DNA of 64,000 bases, from positions 434,001-498,000 of the forward strand of contig NC_014643.1 in NCBI RefSeq assembly GCF_000164695.2, given 5' to 3'. Source of the DNA: Rothia dentocariosa ATCC 17931. GTDB lineage: Bacteria > Actinomycetota > Actinomycetes > Actinomycetales > Micrococcaceae. The position numbers were made by a program, and so were the translations under genes. Under the pieces are notes generated by a model, which had not been told where the DNA came from, made no database searches, and saw only the letters and a program-made list of their open reading frames with translations. Below are positions 52,730 to 62,665 of the stretch, piece after piece (the stretch's first letter is position 1; the number at the start of each line of letters is the position of its first letter).

Positions 52730-55531
52730 CTACTCCTTCTTAGCCGCAGTCTTCTTTGCAGTAGTGGACTTTTTAGCGGTTGTTTTCTTCGCGGTGCTCT
52801 TCTTGGCGGTCGTCTTTTTCGCCGCAGTTTTACGCTTCGCAGGCCCCTTAGCACGCTTTTCGGCGAGCAGTTCGACGGCGCGCTCATGGGTGAGCGACTC
52901 GATGGTTTCCGAACGCGGCACCGTAATGTTGGTAACGCCGTCGGTAATGTACGGTCCGAATCGCCCGTCTTTGACCACGATATTCTTTTCGCTGTTTGGA
53001 TCTACACCAAGCTCGGCGAGCGGGGGCTTAGCGGCGGCGCGCCCGCGCTGTTTAGGCTGCGCATAAATATCGAGCGCCTGTTCAAGGGTGATCGTGAAGA
53101 TTTCTTCCTCAGACCCAATCGACCGCGAGTCGGTGCCCTTCTTCAGGTACGGGCCAAACCGCCCGTTCTGCACGGTGATTTCGTTGCCTTCAGCATCGGT
53201 ACCGAGCACGCGCGGCAAGCTCAAGAGCTTGAGCGCATCCTCTAGGGTTAAAGTTGCCAAATCCATAGATTTGAAGAGCGATGCGGTGCGCGGCTTAGCG
53301 GGCTTGGGCTTCTTCTTCGGCTTGGGTTTGCCGTTCTTGTAGTATTCGGTAGGCTGCGCATCCAGGTAAGCCTGAATCTGCTCCTCCGTCATCTCTTCGA
53401 TAACTTCGGTTACGTAGGGGCCGTAGCGCCCGTCGCGGGCAATAATCTGGTTCCCAGAGGCGGGATCGGTGCCGAGCACACGCCCATCGGATTTGCCCTG
53501 CTCAAGCAGCTCTTTCGCCTTCTCAGCGGTCAGCTCGTCGGGCGCCAAATCGGTGGGAACGTTGGCGCGCACGGGGTCAGATACCTCACCGGTTTCGGTA
53601 TTGACGGTACCTTCGGCCTCAAGGTAGGGGCCAAATTTACCCACGCGCAGCACAATGCCGTCAGCAATGCGGATCGAGTTAATATCGCGGGCATCAATAT
53701 CGCCCAGATTATCCACGATCGGCTTGAGCCCGCGTTTCTTCTGCACCCCGCCGCCGAAATAGAAGTCGCCCAGCCACTCCACGCGCGATTCTTCGCCGCG
53801 GGCAATGCGGTCAAGGTCTTCTTCCATCTGCGCGGTGAACTCGTAGTTCACATAGGGGCCGAAACTGGTTTCGAGCAGGCGCACCACCGAGAATGCGGTC
53901 CACGAAGGCACGAGCGAACCGGAACGCACCTGCACATAGCCGCGATCCATAATCGTTGAAATCACGGCGGCGTAGGTGGAGGGGCGCCCAATGCCCAGCT
54001 CGTCAAGAGTCTTCACAAGCGAAGCCTCAGTGTAGCGGGGCGGGGGCAGGGTCTCATGCCCGGTGGCTTCGAGTTTTTCGGCGGTGAGCGAGTCGCCCTG
54101 CGCGAGCGCAGGCAGGCGTTTCTCGGCGTTCTTGGCGTCGCGTTCTGCCAGGCGGGTTGCGTCTACGCCTTCCTCATAGGCGGCGAGGAAGCCGCGGAAG
54201 GTGATAACGGTGCCGGATGCTGCGAACTCGGCGTCGCGCCCGTTGGATGCGGTTGCCCCCAACCGCACGGATGCAGTCGAACCGGTGGCGTCTGCCATCT
54301 GCGAGGCGATGGTGCGCTTCCAGATCAGCTCGTACAGCCGGTATTCGTCGTTGGAGAGCGTGCCGCGCACGGCGTCTGGGGTGCGGAACTTGTCACCCGC
54401 AGGGCGGATTGCTTCGTGCGCTTCCTGCGCGTTTTTGCTCTTGGAGGCGTAGGTGCGCGGCGCGGAGGGCACATATTCAGTGCCGTAGAGTTCGGATGCT
54501 TGGCGGCGTGCCGCCTTCACGGCCTGGTCTGAGAGTGCCACCGAGTCAGTACGCATATAGGTGATGTAGCCGCTCTCGTAGAGGCGCTGGGCAACCTGCA
54601 TGGTTACGCGCGATGAGAAGCGCAGCTTGCGTGCCGCCTCCTGCTGCAGGGTTGAGGTGGTGAACGGCGCGGCGGGGCGGCGTTTATAGGGTTTGGTTTC
54701 GACCGAGCGTACCGCGAAGGGGGCGGCGGTGAGGGCTTCGGCGAGGGTGCGCGCATCCGCCTCTGAGAGGTGGGTGACCTTGGTGGAGGTGAGGGTGCCG
54801 TCATCGGCGAAGTCTTTGCCGGTGGCTACTCGGGTGCCGTCGACCGCCACGAGTTTGGCGTCAAAGCCTTCGTTGCTGGTGGTGATGAAATGTCCGGTTA
54901 GATCCCAGTAGTTGGCGGCGACGAATGCCATGCGTTCGCGTTCGCGTTCAACAACGAGGCGGGTTGCCACGGACTGCACGCGACCTGCGGATAGCCCGCG
55001 ACCAACCTTGCGCCAGAGCACGGGTGAGATTTCGTAACCGTAGATACGGTCAAGAATACGGCGGGTTTCTTGAGCATCGACCAGGTGCAGGTCAATATCG
55101 CGCAGTTCCCCGAAGGCACGTTCAATGGCTTCGCGGGTGATTTCGGGGAAGGTCATGCGGTAGACGGGAACCTTGGGTTTCAGAACCTCTTTGAGGTGCC
55201 AGGCGATCGCTTCACCTTCGCGGTCACCATCGGTTGCGAGGTAGAGGGCATCCACGTCTTTGAGTTTGCGTTTGAGTTCGGCGACTTTTTTCTTTTTGTC
55301 GGGGTTAACCACATAGTAGGGGTCAAAATCGTCGTCGATATTGACCGCGAACTTGCCGACCGGGCCCTTTTTCAGGTTTTCGGGCAGTTCGGAAGGCTGC
55401 GGCAGGTCACGAATATGTCCCATGGACGAATCCACCAGAAATTCGTTTCCTAAATAACCGCTGATAGTCTTCACCTTCGATGGGGACTCAACGATCAGCA
55501 GCGCTTTTCCGTTCTTTGCCTTGGTGGGCAC
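52730..55531 (-). CDS. topA: DNA topoisomerase I
   Basis: Type IA topoisomerase, 933 residues from the GTG at 55531, chosen because GAGGAGA sits just upstream; the open frame goes to 55582. TOPRIM domain at the N-terminus (LLIVESPSKVKTI; acidic DGDREGEAIAWHL). The active-site Tyr is in SGYITYMRTDSVAL. The C-terminal part has repeated topoisomerase C-terminal modules (GRYGPYVTEVIEE, NGRFGPYLKKGTD, DGRFGPYITDGVT), then a Lys/Ala/Thr tail of about 35 residues, as in other actinobacteria. Relaxes negative supercoils. Confidence 0.97.
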   Translation of the reverse strand: MPTKAKNGKALLIVESPSKVKTISGYLGNEFLVDSSMGHIRDLPQPSELPENLKKGPVGKFAVNIDDDFDPYYVVNPDKKKKVAELKRKLKDVDALYLATDGDREGEAIAWHLKEVLKPKVPVYRMTFPEITREAIERAFGELRDIDLHLVDAQETRRILDRIYGYEISPVLWRKVGRGLSAGRVQSVATRLVVERERERMAFVAANYWDLTGHFITTSNEGFDAKLVAVDGTRVATGKDFADDGTLTSTKVTHLSEADARTLAEALTAAPFAVRSVETKPYKRRPAAPFTTSTLQQEAARKLRFSSRVTMQVAQRLYESGYITYMRTDSVALSDQAVKAARRQASELYGTEYVPSAPRTYASKSKNAQEAHEAIRPAGDKFRTPDAVRGTLSNDEYRLYELIWKRTIASQMADATGSTASVRLGATASNGRDAEFAASGTVITFRGFLAAYEEGVDATRLAERDAKNAEKRLPALAQGDSLTAEKLEATGHETLPPPRYTEASLVKTLDELGIGRPSTYAAVISTIMDRGYVQVRSGSLVPSWTAFSVVRLLETSFGPYVNYEFTAQMEEDLDRIARGEESRVEWLGDFYFGGGVQKKRGLKPIVDNLGDIDARDINSIRIADGIVLRVGKFGPYLEAEGTVNTETGEVSDPVRANVPTDLAPDELTAEKAKELLEQGKSDGRVLGTDPASGNQIIARDGRYGPYVTEVIEEMTEEQIQAYLDAQPTEYYKNGKPKPKKKPKPAKPRTASLFKSMDLATLTLEDALKLLSLPRVLGTDAEGNEITVQNGRFGPYLKKGTDSRSIGSEEEIFTITLEQALDIYAQPKQRGRAAAKPPLAELGVDPNSEKNIVVKDGRFGPYITDGVTNITVPRSETIESLTHERAVELLAEKRAKGPAKRKTAAKKTTAKKSTAKKTTAKKSTTAKKTAAKKE

Positions 55532-55747
55532 GGCTCTCCTCATATTTGTATGGTGTAGATGCGATACAACAATAGCGCACATTCTGGCGGTTACGCCTAT
55601 TAGGTGCGCTTATCACGCATGTGTCTTATCACGTTTTACAGCTTGTGTTTGGATTAAGGGTGTGGATGCAACGATACCAGTTATTATGCACGTCTGTATC
55701 GAGTTGGCAACCGCAGATATGCGCCTTAGGCGAGCTGGCGGGCGAAA

Positions 55748-56191
55748 TTAGTTGTACGGAAAATACCCTTCGCCCTGGGCCGGAAGAAGCGGGTATTCGC
55801 GGCCGTACACTTTGCGCGGCACAATGCGCACCCACTGCATGAGGTGCCCGCTTTCGTAGTGGCGCAGACCGAAAGTGTGCACGAGCGGCGGGGTCATTTC
55901 GGGCGGCAGCCAGTGCGCCACGCCCTGCACGATCACGGAGCGGATGCCGTTCTCTAGTTCCTCGTCGATTTCAAAGGAGACGCGGCGGCTCATGACCACG
56001 GCGGAGAAACGGTCGCCGCGGGTGGTGCGCAGATAGATTTCGTGGTCGGCTACCCCGTAGAGGACCGGCAGCACGTCTACAAAGTTGCCGTCGGTGAGTA
56101 CGAGTCGCCCTAGATTGTTGGCCTGCAGGTGCGCCCAGCAGTCTTCGGCGCTCATTTTCTTGGTGGTGTCTGGGGTGTCTTGCATAGTCAT
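55748..56191 (-). CDS. Pyridoxamine 5'-phosphate oxidase family protein
   Basis: 147 residues from the ATG at 56191. Split-barrel flavin-binding fold: CWAHLQANNLGRLVLTD, then DVLPVLYGVADHEIYLRT and VVMSRRVSFEIDEELENG. The group contains flavin, F420 or haem-binding oxidoreductases; the cofactor cannot be told. TACACT ends 6 bases before the ATG, with no ribosome binding site, so probably leaderless. Confidence 0.85.
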   Translation of the reverse strand: MTMQDTPDTTKKMSAEDCWAHLQANNLGRLVLTDGNFVDVLPVLYGVADHEIYLRTTRGDRFSAVVMSRRVSFEIDEELENGIRSVIVQGVAHWLPPEMTPPLVHTFGLRHYESGHLMQWVRIVPRKVYGREYPLLPAQGEGYFPYN

Positions 56192-56281
56192 TCTTTTAGT
56201 GTAGGGGTTTCTTCGTGCCGAAATTTGTGATATTCGGCGCGGCAAGGCGTGTTTTATAGGTTCGCGCTGGGGTGCCGGGGG

Positions 56282-58009
56282 TTAGCTGTTTTCGTCTGCG
56301 AAGTGCAGAAAACTTTTTTCGATGAGTTCTCGAATAGCGACCAGCAGGGTGTCGCGCGGATGCTCGTTCTCGGTACCGAAGGCAGCGCGCGCATCCGGCG
56401 TGTAGTCTTCCCAGCCGAGAAGCACGGCGAGCGCACCTAAAATCTGCCCGATGCTCAGCTCACCGTCGCATGCGGAAACGAATCCGGCGGTTTCGGTTGA
56501 GAGCAGAATTGTGCGGCACAGCCCGGATCCGGCGCGCAGCAGAATTACGTTTGGATGCTCGGCGCCGGGGCGGCCGTGGCGTTCTTCGGTCACGTCTTCG
56601 GCGAGAACGAGGTGGGCTTCGGCGAGCGCCTGATCGGTCAGAGCGGTGAGGCGGTCGAAGCGTGCCACGGCCTCGGTGATGCTTTGCGCGATGGGCTGGG
56701 CTATGGGGTAGGTGATGTCTTCAAACCGGTTCAGGGGTGCGGTTTCGGTGGTGTGTGCCCGGCGGCGGAGCCAGAGCATCCCGAACCCAATAGAATGAAC
56801 GTTCCGGTTTTTAAAGTCGTCGAGATAGGCTCGGTAGGTGTTCTCGTAGTGGTCGCGGTCGCGGTTTTCGCTCGCGTCTTTGAGCCAGGTTTCCGCATAG
56901 GATTCGGGGGTGAGCACTTCGCGCTGAATTACCCACGCCTCGCTCGGGGTGCCAGTGGCTGATTCGGCGAACCAGGTGCGCAGGCGCGCGTCCCAGGGCT
57001 GCGCCTCGCCTGTGTTGTCGCGGTGAATTTCCCAGTTGCCGAGCATCTGGGCGCGCCCGCCGGGCACCAGAACCTCGGGGATGCGCCGAATAAGCGTGCT
57101 GACAATATCGTCGCCGGGCAGCCCGCCGTCACGGTACGTAAACTGGTCGTCGCTGCTTTCGTCTGCGCGGCGCGGGGTAATGACGAACGGCGGGTTTGAG
57201 ACCACAAGGTCGAACTGCTCCCCCGCCACGGGATCCAGCAAAGAGCCTTGTCGAAGGCTGACGCGGGCTTCAAGGTTCTGCGGGTCAAGTTTCAGGGCGG
57301 GGGCATTCAGCAGCAGGTTAAAACGGGCGAAGGCGAGGGCGCGCGGCGAAATATCGGTGGCCGTCACGTGGTCTGCGTGGGCGAGCAGGTGGAAGGTCTG
57401 AATACCGCAGCCGGTCCCCACGTCAAGGGCACGCGCCACGGGGGTGCGCTCGGTAATCTGCGCCAGGGTTAGGGATGCCTGCCCAATACCCAGCACGTGA
57501 TCTTTGCGCAGCACCCCGGGTCGCTGATGCGCCCCCAAATCAGAGGCCACCCACAGCTCGGTGCCGTCATCAGCCGAATGCGGTCGCAGGTCAAACACGG
57601 CGCGGTACTGCGGTTCTTCGCCGGGGTTCTCGGGGGTGCGGGCATTGTCTGACTCCGCCGGTTCCACGAGGTGTGCCGCGATCAGGTCGTTCAGCGCGGG
57701 TTCGCCGCCGAGCGCATCGGCAAGTTCCGTGCGGGTTAGGGTGCGTGCGAACAGGAAAAACCCGATCATGCGCCCCAGGCGGCGGTCGGGGTCGGTGGTG
57801 TGCGCATCATCAAGGATGTTCTGTACCCGCCAGGTTCCGGGCACAACCTGGTCGCGTGCCATTGCCTCAAAGGCGCGCTCACCCAGCAGTTCACGCACCC
57901 CATCGTAGCTGTAGTTAAGCCTCTCAAGGGCACCCCGGATGCGCTCAAGCCGGGCGGTATCGTCGCTTATGGGGGTGTCGGGGATGCGGGAGTACAGTTC
58001 ATCAGCCAT
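56282..58009 (-). CDS. Class I SAM methyltransferase (HemK-like, two-part)
   Basis: 575 residues from the ATG at 58009. The N-terminal helical domain (IRGALERLNYSYDGVRELLG) is followed by a Rossmann methyltransferase with RALDVGTGCGIQTFHLLAHA (SAM site) and VVSNPPFVITPR (NPPF, typical of enzymes that methylate a Gln or base amino group). A C-terminal domain of about 200 residues has no known function. This layout is a conserved actinobacterial protein. TAGAAT ends 7 bases before the ATG, a leaderless arrangement. Substrate unknown. Confidence 0.88.
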   Translation of the reverse strand: MADELYSRIPDTPISDDTARLERIRGALERLNYSYDGVRELLGERAFEAMARDQVVPGTWRVQNILDDAHTTDPDRRLGRMIGFFLFARTLTRTELADALGGEPALNDLIAAHLVEPAESDNARTPENPGEEPQYRAVFDLRPHSADDGTELWVASDLGAHQRPGVLRKDHVLGIGQASLTLAQITERTPVARALDVGTGCGIQTFHLLAHADHVTATDISPRALAFARFNLLLNAPALKLDPQNLEARVSLRQGSLLDPVAGEQFDLVVSNPPFVITPRRADESSDDQFTYRDGGLPGDDIVSTLIRRIPEVLVPGGRAQMLGNWEIHRDNTGEAQPWDARLRTWFAESATGTPSEAWVIQREVLTPESYAETWLKDASENRDRDHYENTYRAYLDDFKNRNVHSIGFGMLWLRRRAHTTETAPLNRFEDITYPIAQPIAQSITEAVARFDRLTALTDQALAEAHLVLAEDVTEERHGRPGAEHPNVILLRAGSGLCRTILLSTETAGFVSACDGELSIGQILGALAVLLGWEDYTPDARAAFGTENEHPRDTLLVAIRELIEKSFLHFADENS

Positions 58010-58043
58010 ACTCCCCATTCTAAGCGCCCCGTTTCTTAACGCC

Positions 58044-58093
58044 GCGAGCAGGTGGTTTTGGTACGAGCAAGTAGGAAAATACTACCTGCTCGC
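58044..58093. repeat. Dispersed intergenic palindromic repeat, copy C (shortened)
   Basis: Left outer arm GCGAGCAGGT is present, but the right outer arm is lost; the inner stem CGAGCAAGTAG / CTACCTGCTCG around GAAAATA remains. Same loop orientation as copy A. Confidence 0.7.
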
Positions 58094-58127
58094 GTTATTC
58101 CCACTCGATCTTGGGGGCGGGACTCCG

Positions 58128-59207
58128 CTATGCCTTTACCGTCAGCGCGGGTTTGATGTCCTTCACAATGGATTCGAGCATCCGCAGGTTGAAGTCCACG
58201 CCCAGCTGGTTCGGCACGGTCAACAGCACGGTATCTGCCGCCTGAACGGCAGCATCACGAGCGAGTTCTTCGGCAATCAGGTCGGGTTCGCCAATATAGC
58301 TGCGCCCAAACCGCGAGAAGGTATTGTCGATAATACCGGTGTAATCCTGCGAATCTTCCTGCGCGCGGCGACCAAAATAGCGCGCCGAATCGGCATCGAT
58401 AATGGGGATCACCGAGCGCGAGACCGAAACGCGCGGCACGCGGGTGTACCCTGCCTTGACCCATTCCTCGCGGTAGAGGCGAATCTGCTCCGCCTGCTGC
58501 TGGTCGAAAGGCACACCTTTATCTTCGAGCATCAGCGTTGAAGACATGAGGTTCAGCCCCTGCTGTGCAGTCCACACGGCGGTGCTGTCAGTTCCCGCGC
58601 CCCACCAGATGCGCTTGCTCAGACCGGGCGACTGCGGCTGCACGGGGGCGTACTTGCCCTGCACCCGCGCGGAGGGTGCCATGCCTTCGCCTTGGATTGC
58701 CTTCATGAAGATGTCGAGGTGACGGCGTGCCATCGCACTCTCATCTTCACCCTCGGCGGGGAAATAGCCGAAGCTCTCGAAACCGCGGATAACGGATTCG
58801 GGCGAGCCGCGTGAGACACCCAGCTGCAGGCGTCCGGCAGAAATCAGATCGGCCATCGCGGCGAGTTCGGCCATGTACAGCGGGTTCTCGTAACGCATAT
58901 CGATCACGCCGGTGCCAAGCTCAATGCGGCTGGTCTTCGCGGCGATAGCAGACAGAAGCGGGTACGGGGTGGCCTGCTGCTGATCGAAATGGTGCACACG
59001 GAAGAACGCGCCGTCCAGGCCGATGTCTTCGGCGCCTACCGCCAAATCGATAGCCTGGTGCAAAGATTCGGATGCGCTGTTCACGCGCGAACCGGGAATT
59101 TCGGCCCAGTGCCCAAAAGAAAGAAAACCAAGTTTTTTCTCTGTGCCCGGCTGTGGTTCAAGATTTTGTACCGCAAGTTCGGTTTTCTGAGTGTCTGATG
59201 CGTTCAT
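58128..59207 (-). CDS. LLM-class flavin-dependent oxidoreductase
   Basis: Luciferase-like monooxygenase fold, 359 residues. LGFLSFGHWAEIPGS at the N-terminus, GLDGAFFRVHHFDQQQATPY and LQLGVSRGSPESVIRGFESF are typical of the bacterial luciferase-like group. Uses reduced FMN (or F420 in some actinobacteria). Substrate unknown. Stands alone. Confidence 0.92.
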   Translation of the reverse strand: MNASDTQKTELAVQNLEPQPGTEKKLGFLSFGHWAEIPGSRVNSASESLHQAIDLAVGAEDIGLDGAFFRVHHFDQQQATPYPLLSAIAAKTSRIELGTGVIDMRYENPLYMAELAAMADLISAGRLQLGVSRGSPESVIRGFESFGYFPAEGEDESAMARRHLDIFMKAIQGEGMAPSARVQGKYAPVQPQSPGLSKRIWWGAGTDSTAVWTAQQGLNLMSSTLMLEDKGVPFDQQQAEQIRLYREEWVKAGYTRVPRVSVSRSVIPIIDADSARYFGRRAQEDSQDYTGIIDNTFSRFGRSYIGEPDLIAEELARDAAVQAADTVLLTVPNQLGVDFNLRMLESIVKDIKPALTVKA

Positions 59208-59634
59208 TGTTATGCCTTTCGTATTGCCCTACAGGGGGTATTTCCTCGTGTATGAGTATTCAGCATACAATTATTTACTTTACAGAGCAAGCTTTAAATA
59301 AGATGAGTAAAACCACTCATATAACTACTAGTCAATACGCTTTTCGACATAAAATATATGCGACATATTAGGTAATGATTCATTTATATTTTTTTACGCG
59401 CAATACTTACCTCAAGGTAACGAATGTGCATTTCTTCTACCGTTAGTATATCCATACCTCGTTCAAAACTTTTATGTATAAGACCCCGACAGAAAAACCA
59501 TATGATTCATTATTTTCTAGGTGCAGGTACTACAGACATTGCTTTTTGCCGTACCTGCTTGCCTCAGATGACGTAAATCCGGGAGCGATGTTTTGTTGCG
59601 AGTCCGCCGACAGGTGTTTCCTGGAAAACACGTT
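59208..59634. other. AT-rich intergenic region
   Basis: No gene seen. A short TTACC/GGTAA stem occurs near 59407. Base composition is lower in GC than the flanks. Confidence 0.4.
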
Positions 59635-60126
59635 TCATGATTCTTTACTCGCCTTGCGCGCGTACCATTTCCCTACGCCCCACCACATCAGCGGCGTAAA
59701 CGCCACCGCGATCAGCCAATACACAAGCCAGAAGCTACCCTTCAGACCGGTCACAAAAATCCCGGCGATAAGCAAAGCCGCCGCTATCAGACACGCCGCC
59801 ACGCATTTTCTCAACTGCTGAGCGCTGCTGACCGCAACCCCCTCCGAGGCGGAGCCAGAGAATTTCCTGTCGAACGCGTGAATAATACTCCGACCAAAAA
59901 CGATCGAGAAAGCGATATAGAAGGCCGCGAATCCGTGCATAAATTCTGCCGCGCCACTCTGGCTCAGCGTGATATAAGAAAACACCAGCAATAACAGGTC
60001 GATCACCGGGGTTGCCGCTAATAATACGATTCCGGTTCTGGGCATTTTCAAGGTATAACGAAATACGCAGCCTAACACCAGGCATGCCCAAAACATCGCC
60101 TCAGCGACAACGGTGGCAACAAGCAT
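59635..60126 (-). CDS. Multi-span membrane protein, unknown function
   Basis: 163 residues. Five hydrophobic segments are visible: ATVVAEAMFWACLVLGCVF, IVLLAATPVIDLLLLVFSYI, FMHGFAAFYIAFSIVFG, CVAACLIAAALLIAGIFVTG and FWLVYWLIAVAFTPLMWWG. A short charged loop (HAFDRKFSGSASEG) sits in the middle. No family was recognised with confidence. AGGG upstream of the ATG is a weak ribosome binding site. Confidence 0.75.
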   Translation of the reverse strand: MLVATVVAEAMFWACLVLGCVFRYTLKMPRTGIVLLAATPVIDLLLLVFSYITLSQSGAAEFMHGFAAFYIAFSIVFGRSIIHAFDRKFSGSASEGVAVSSAQQLRKCVAACLIAAALLIAGIFVTGLKGSFWLVYWLIAVAFTPLMWWGVGKWYARKASKES

Positions 60127-60482
60127 CGATTTCCCTCATATACTGGCGGAAAGGTACGTAAAGTTTAGCATCAGAATAAGTTTTTATGATGTAAATCGAA
60201 CGTATTTTCATAACTATACTTTGGTACTCGGCTCTTCAAGATGCACCTGAATTTTCAGAAATACTTGATATTTGACCGACGACCCGCCTTACTCCCCCGA
60301 AGGCCCAGAATACTGGGCATAGCTAGCGCGGAACTCGTAGCATAGAGGGTACCTACACTAATGTGGGGCGCTCGCATCCTGTTCAGATGCGAGCGCCCCA
60401 CAGGTGCATTCTGCCTCAATATTTTGGGCGGGCCGCTGCTGTTTTACCTATGAACGCAGGTCTGCGGCGGTATAGTGGGTGG
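60127..60482. other. Divergent intergenic region with perfect inverted repeat
   Basis: No gene. TGTGGGGCGCTCGCATC (60362-60378) and GATGCGAGCGCCCCACA (60386-60402) are exact complements with a 7-base loop and no T-tract. As it lies upstream of both flanking genes, a terminator role is less obvious here than at the other such repeats. Confidence 0.5.
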
Positions 60483-60950
60483 ATGCGTATTTGGTCTGCC
60501 CACCCGTCCCTTCTTGACCGTCGTGCCCTGATCGCGTGCTGGCGTGAGAGCTTGCTTGCGCAGAAAGTGCTGCGCGGGCTCACCCGAGGGTACACGAATC
60601 ATCCGCAGCTCATTCGGTTTCGTGCGCATTCTCAGCCGGTAGAGGCTATTGGGGCTTATCTGCATGGGCTCGCCGATGAGGCGCATCTGCGCGGGTATTC
60701 CTTCAACCGTTCGCTGATTGCCACTGAGCGGGGTAAGAACCTGAGGAGCTCTATTCCCGTGACCGAGGGCCAGCTTGCCTACGAATTGAGCTTTCTGGCA
60801 CACAAAGTTGCCGGGCGAGATGTCGATTGGGAGCCTATTCTTACCGAGCGTCTCGCGAAATTCACCCAGGCCGGTAAGCCCGCGGTGCACCCCGTGTTCG
60901 AGGTAGTCCCAGGCGAAATAGAGGCTTGGGAGAAGACTAAGGAGTTCTAG
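60483..60950 (+). CDS. Pyrimidine dimer DNA glycosylase family protein
   Basis: 155 residues from the ATG at 60483. The N-terminus MRIWSAHPSLLDRRALIACW with RESLLAQKVLRGLTRGYTNH matches the Pyr_excise family, related to T4 endonuclease V; many bacterial members start MRxW/MRLWSLHPKYLD. HPQLIRFRAH follows. It would cut UV-induced dimers, though the bacterial members are little studied. TATAGT ends 6 bases before the ATG (leaderless). The longer frame from 60363 covers the inverted repeat and is not credible. Confidence 0.85.
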   Translation: MRIWSAHPSLLDRRALIACWRESLLAQKVLRGLTRGYTNHPQLIRFRAHSQPVEAIGAYLHGLADEAHLRGYSFNRSLIATERGKNLRSSIPVTEGQLAYELSFLAHKVAGRDVDWEPILTERLAKFTQAGKPAVHPVFEVVPGEIEAWEKTKEF

Positions 60951-60960
60951 TCGGAGCGCT

Positions 60961-61467
60961 TTATGCCGAGGCAGGAACCTCTAGCAGCGGAACCCACAGT
61001 TCCATCGTGTAGTCTGCCGCCTGCATATCGCCGCGACCGTACACCTCCAGGCCGCCTAACGGGCGGTACTGCGGATGCGACGGGAAGAACTCACGCTCAA
61101 AGCTCTCAAAACCTGCCGGAATAGACCGCGAAATCGGCCCGGTAATCTCAACCACCGCGTAGGTGCTCTCGGGAAGGTCCAGCAGACCCAGCCCAAGTTT
61201 ATGCGCCGAGGCACGGTCATCAACCAAAATACCGGCCGTGTAGCGCACGAAACCGTCGGTACTGGGCTGAGTGCACACGCCAATGTACTGGGTAACCGCC
61301 AGAATATCGAGCATCGCCGGGGATGCCTTCTGATTCAGCTCATCCCACAGCGGCGTGAAATCATCCCCCAGCTTATACACCTGGGAGACTCCCGCCACCA
61401 GCAAAGAACCGTGTTTCTCAATGCGCGCGGGTGAAACCGTCACGGGCGCCTGTACGGACTCGCTCAT
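60961..61467 (-). CDS. GyrI-like small-molecule-binding domain protein
   Basis: 168 residues from the ATG at 61467. The ATG overlaps the trhO stop codon (ATGA), so the two are translationally coupled. The SOUL/GyrI-like fold is seen in [38 protein letters not shown] and a late Glu in the ligand-binding pocket region [10 protein letters not shown]. No DNA-binding domain. May bind a small ligand or hydrolyse cyclopropanoid-type compounds, as some family members do. Confidence 0.8.
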   Translation of the reverse strand: MSESVQAPVTVSPARIEKHGSLLVAGVSQVYKLGDDFTPLWDELNQKASPAMLDILAVTQYIGVCTQPSTDGFVRYTAGILVDDRASAHKLGLGLLDLPESTYAVVEITGPISRSIPAGFESFEREFFPSHPQYRPLGGLEVYGRGDMQAADYTMELWVPLLEVPASA

Positions 61468-62378
61468 GAGATACCAGCGTGGGCGCTCTGGCGATCCACC
61501 GCGCATTCGGGCACGCAGCGGCGTTTCGCATCATCGGTGGCGCACTCGGGGCATAGGAGCACAAGTTCGCGGCAGCTCTCATTCGAGCAGTTCTCAAATT
61601 TATTAGACGGTGCCGAGCAACGCTCACACTGGCCAATTGTGACAGTATCCGGGGTGAACTCCATGTGCATGCGCTTATCGAATACGTAGAGTGAACCCTC
61701 CCACAGGGACTTATCGCCGTACTTTTCGCCGTAGCGCACAATACCGCCGTCAATCTGGTAGATCTCTTTGAATCCGCGGTTCTTCATGAGGGCGGAGAGG
61801 ATTTCGCATCGAATGCCGCCGGTGCAGTAGGTGACGACGGGCTTATCTTTCAGATCGTCATACTTGCCCGATTCGATCTCGCGAATAAAGTCGTGGGTGG
61901 TGCGAACATCGGGCACCACGGCGTTCTTGAACTTACCGATTTTGGCCTCGAATGCGTTGCGTCCGTCGAAGAAGACGACTTCATCGCCGCGTTCTTCTAC
62001 AAGCTTGTTTACCTCTTCGGGTTTGAGGTGCACGCCGCCGCCGACCACGCCGTTTTCGTCTACTTTGAGCTCGTCGGGAGCACCAAACGCCACGATTTCA
62101 TCGCGCGCTTTGACCGATAGACGGGGGAAGTCTTCGGCACCGCCTTCAGACCATTTGAATTCCATGTTCTTGAAGCCGGGGTACTGGCGGGTCTCTTTGG
62201 TGTACGCCTTAACCGCGCTGATTTCGCCGCCGAGCGTGCCGTTAATGCCGTGTTTGGAAATGAGGATGCGCCCGCGCAAACCGAGCTTCTCGCACAGGGC
62301 ACGCTGCCAGAGCATGACCGCCACGGGGTCGGTTATGGGGGCAAACTGGTAATACAAGATAATTCGATTCTGAGCCAC
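61464..62378 (-). CDS. trhO: tRNA U34 hydroxylase TrhO (rhodanese family)
   Basis: 304 residues. An N-terminal ferredoxin-like domain ([20 protein letters not shown]) precedes a rhodanese domain with the active-site Cys in [18 protein letters not shown] Cys-rich C-terminus ([28 protein letters not shown]) probably binds zinc. Catalyses oxygen-dependent 5-hydroxylation of U34 in some tRNAs. The start is GTG; TAAAAT ends 6 bases upstream, and the same 6 bases are AGGAGG, so both leaderless and RBS-driven starts fit. Confidence 0.93.
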   Translation of the reverse strand: MAQNRIILYYQFAPITDPVAVMLWQRALCEKLGLRGRILISKHGINGTLGGEISAVKAYTKETRQYPGFKNMEFKWSEGGAEDFPRLSVKARDEIVAFGAPDELKVDENGVVGGGVHLKPEEVNKLVEERGDEVVFFDGRNAFEAKIGKFKNAVVPDVRTTHDFIREIESGKYDDLKDKPVVTYCTGGIRCEILSALMKNRGFKEIYQIDGGIVRYGEKYGDKSLWEGSLYVFDKRMHMEFTPDTVTIGQCERCSAPSNKFENCSNESCRELVLLCPECATDDAKRRCVPECAVDRQSAHAGIS

Positions 62379-62665
62379 CCTCCTATTTTACGCTTTCTGG
62401 GTACATCGTGTGTGCCGTGGCGGCGGAACTCGTCCCGTAACGTGGCCGATAATCCCTGTTTTCCCGCGGGATGCGCCCGCGATGATGGATTGCATGTGGT
62501 TTCTTCACCATGAGGTATGTCTCGTCGTTTTTCTGCCCCATTGCACCGGCTGGTTTCGCCGTTTTCTGGTAGCGAATACCTATCTGCCGGGGCGAGCGGA
62601 ACATGCCGGGCGTCCCTTCGAATGCCCACGCCGGTTTACCGTACCCGAGGTTTTACAATGGTGTG
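62379..62665. other. Divergent intergenic region
   Basis: Between trhO and the helicase. No gene seen. Ends with the leaderless promoter of the helicase: TACAAT at 62654-62659, start codon 7 bases later. Confidence 0.45.
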
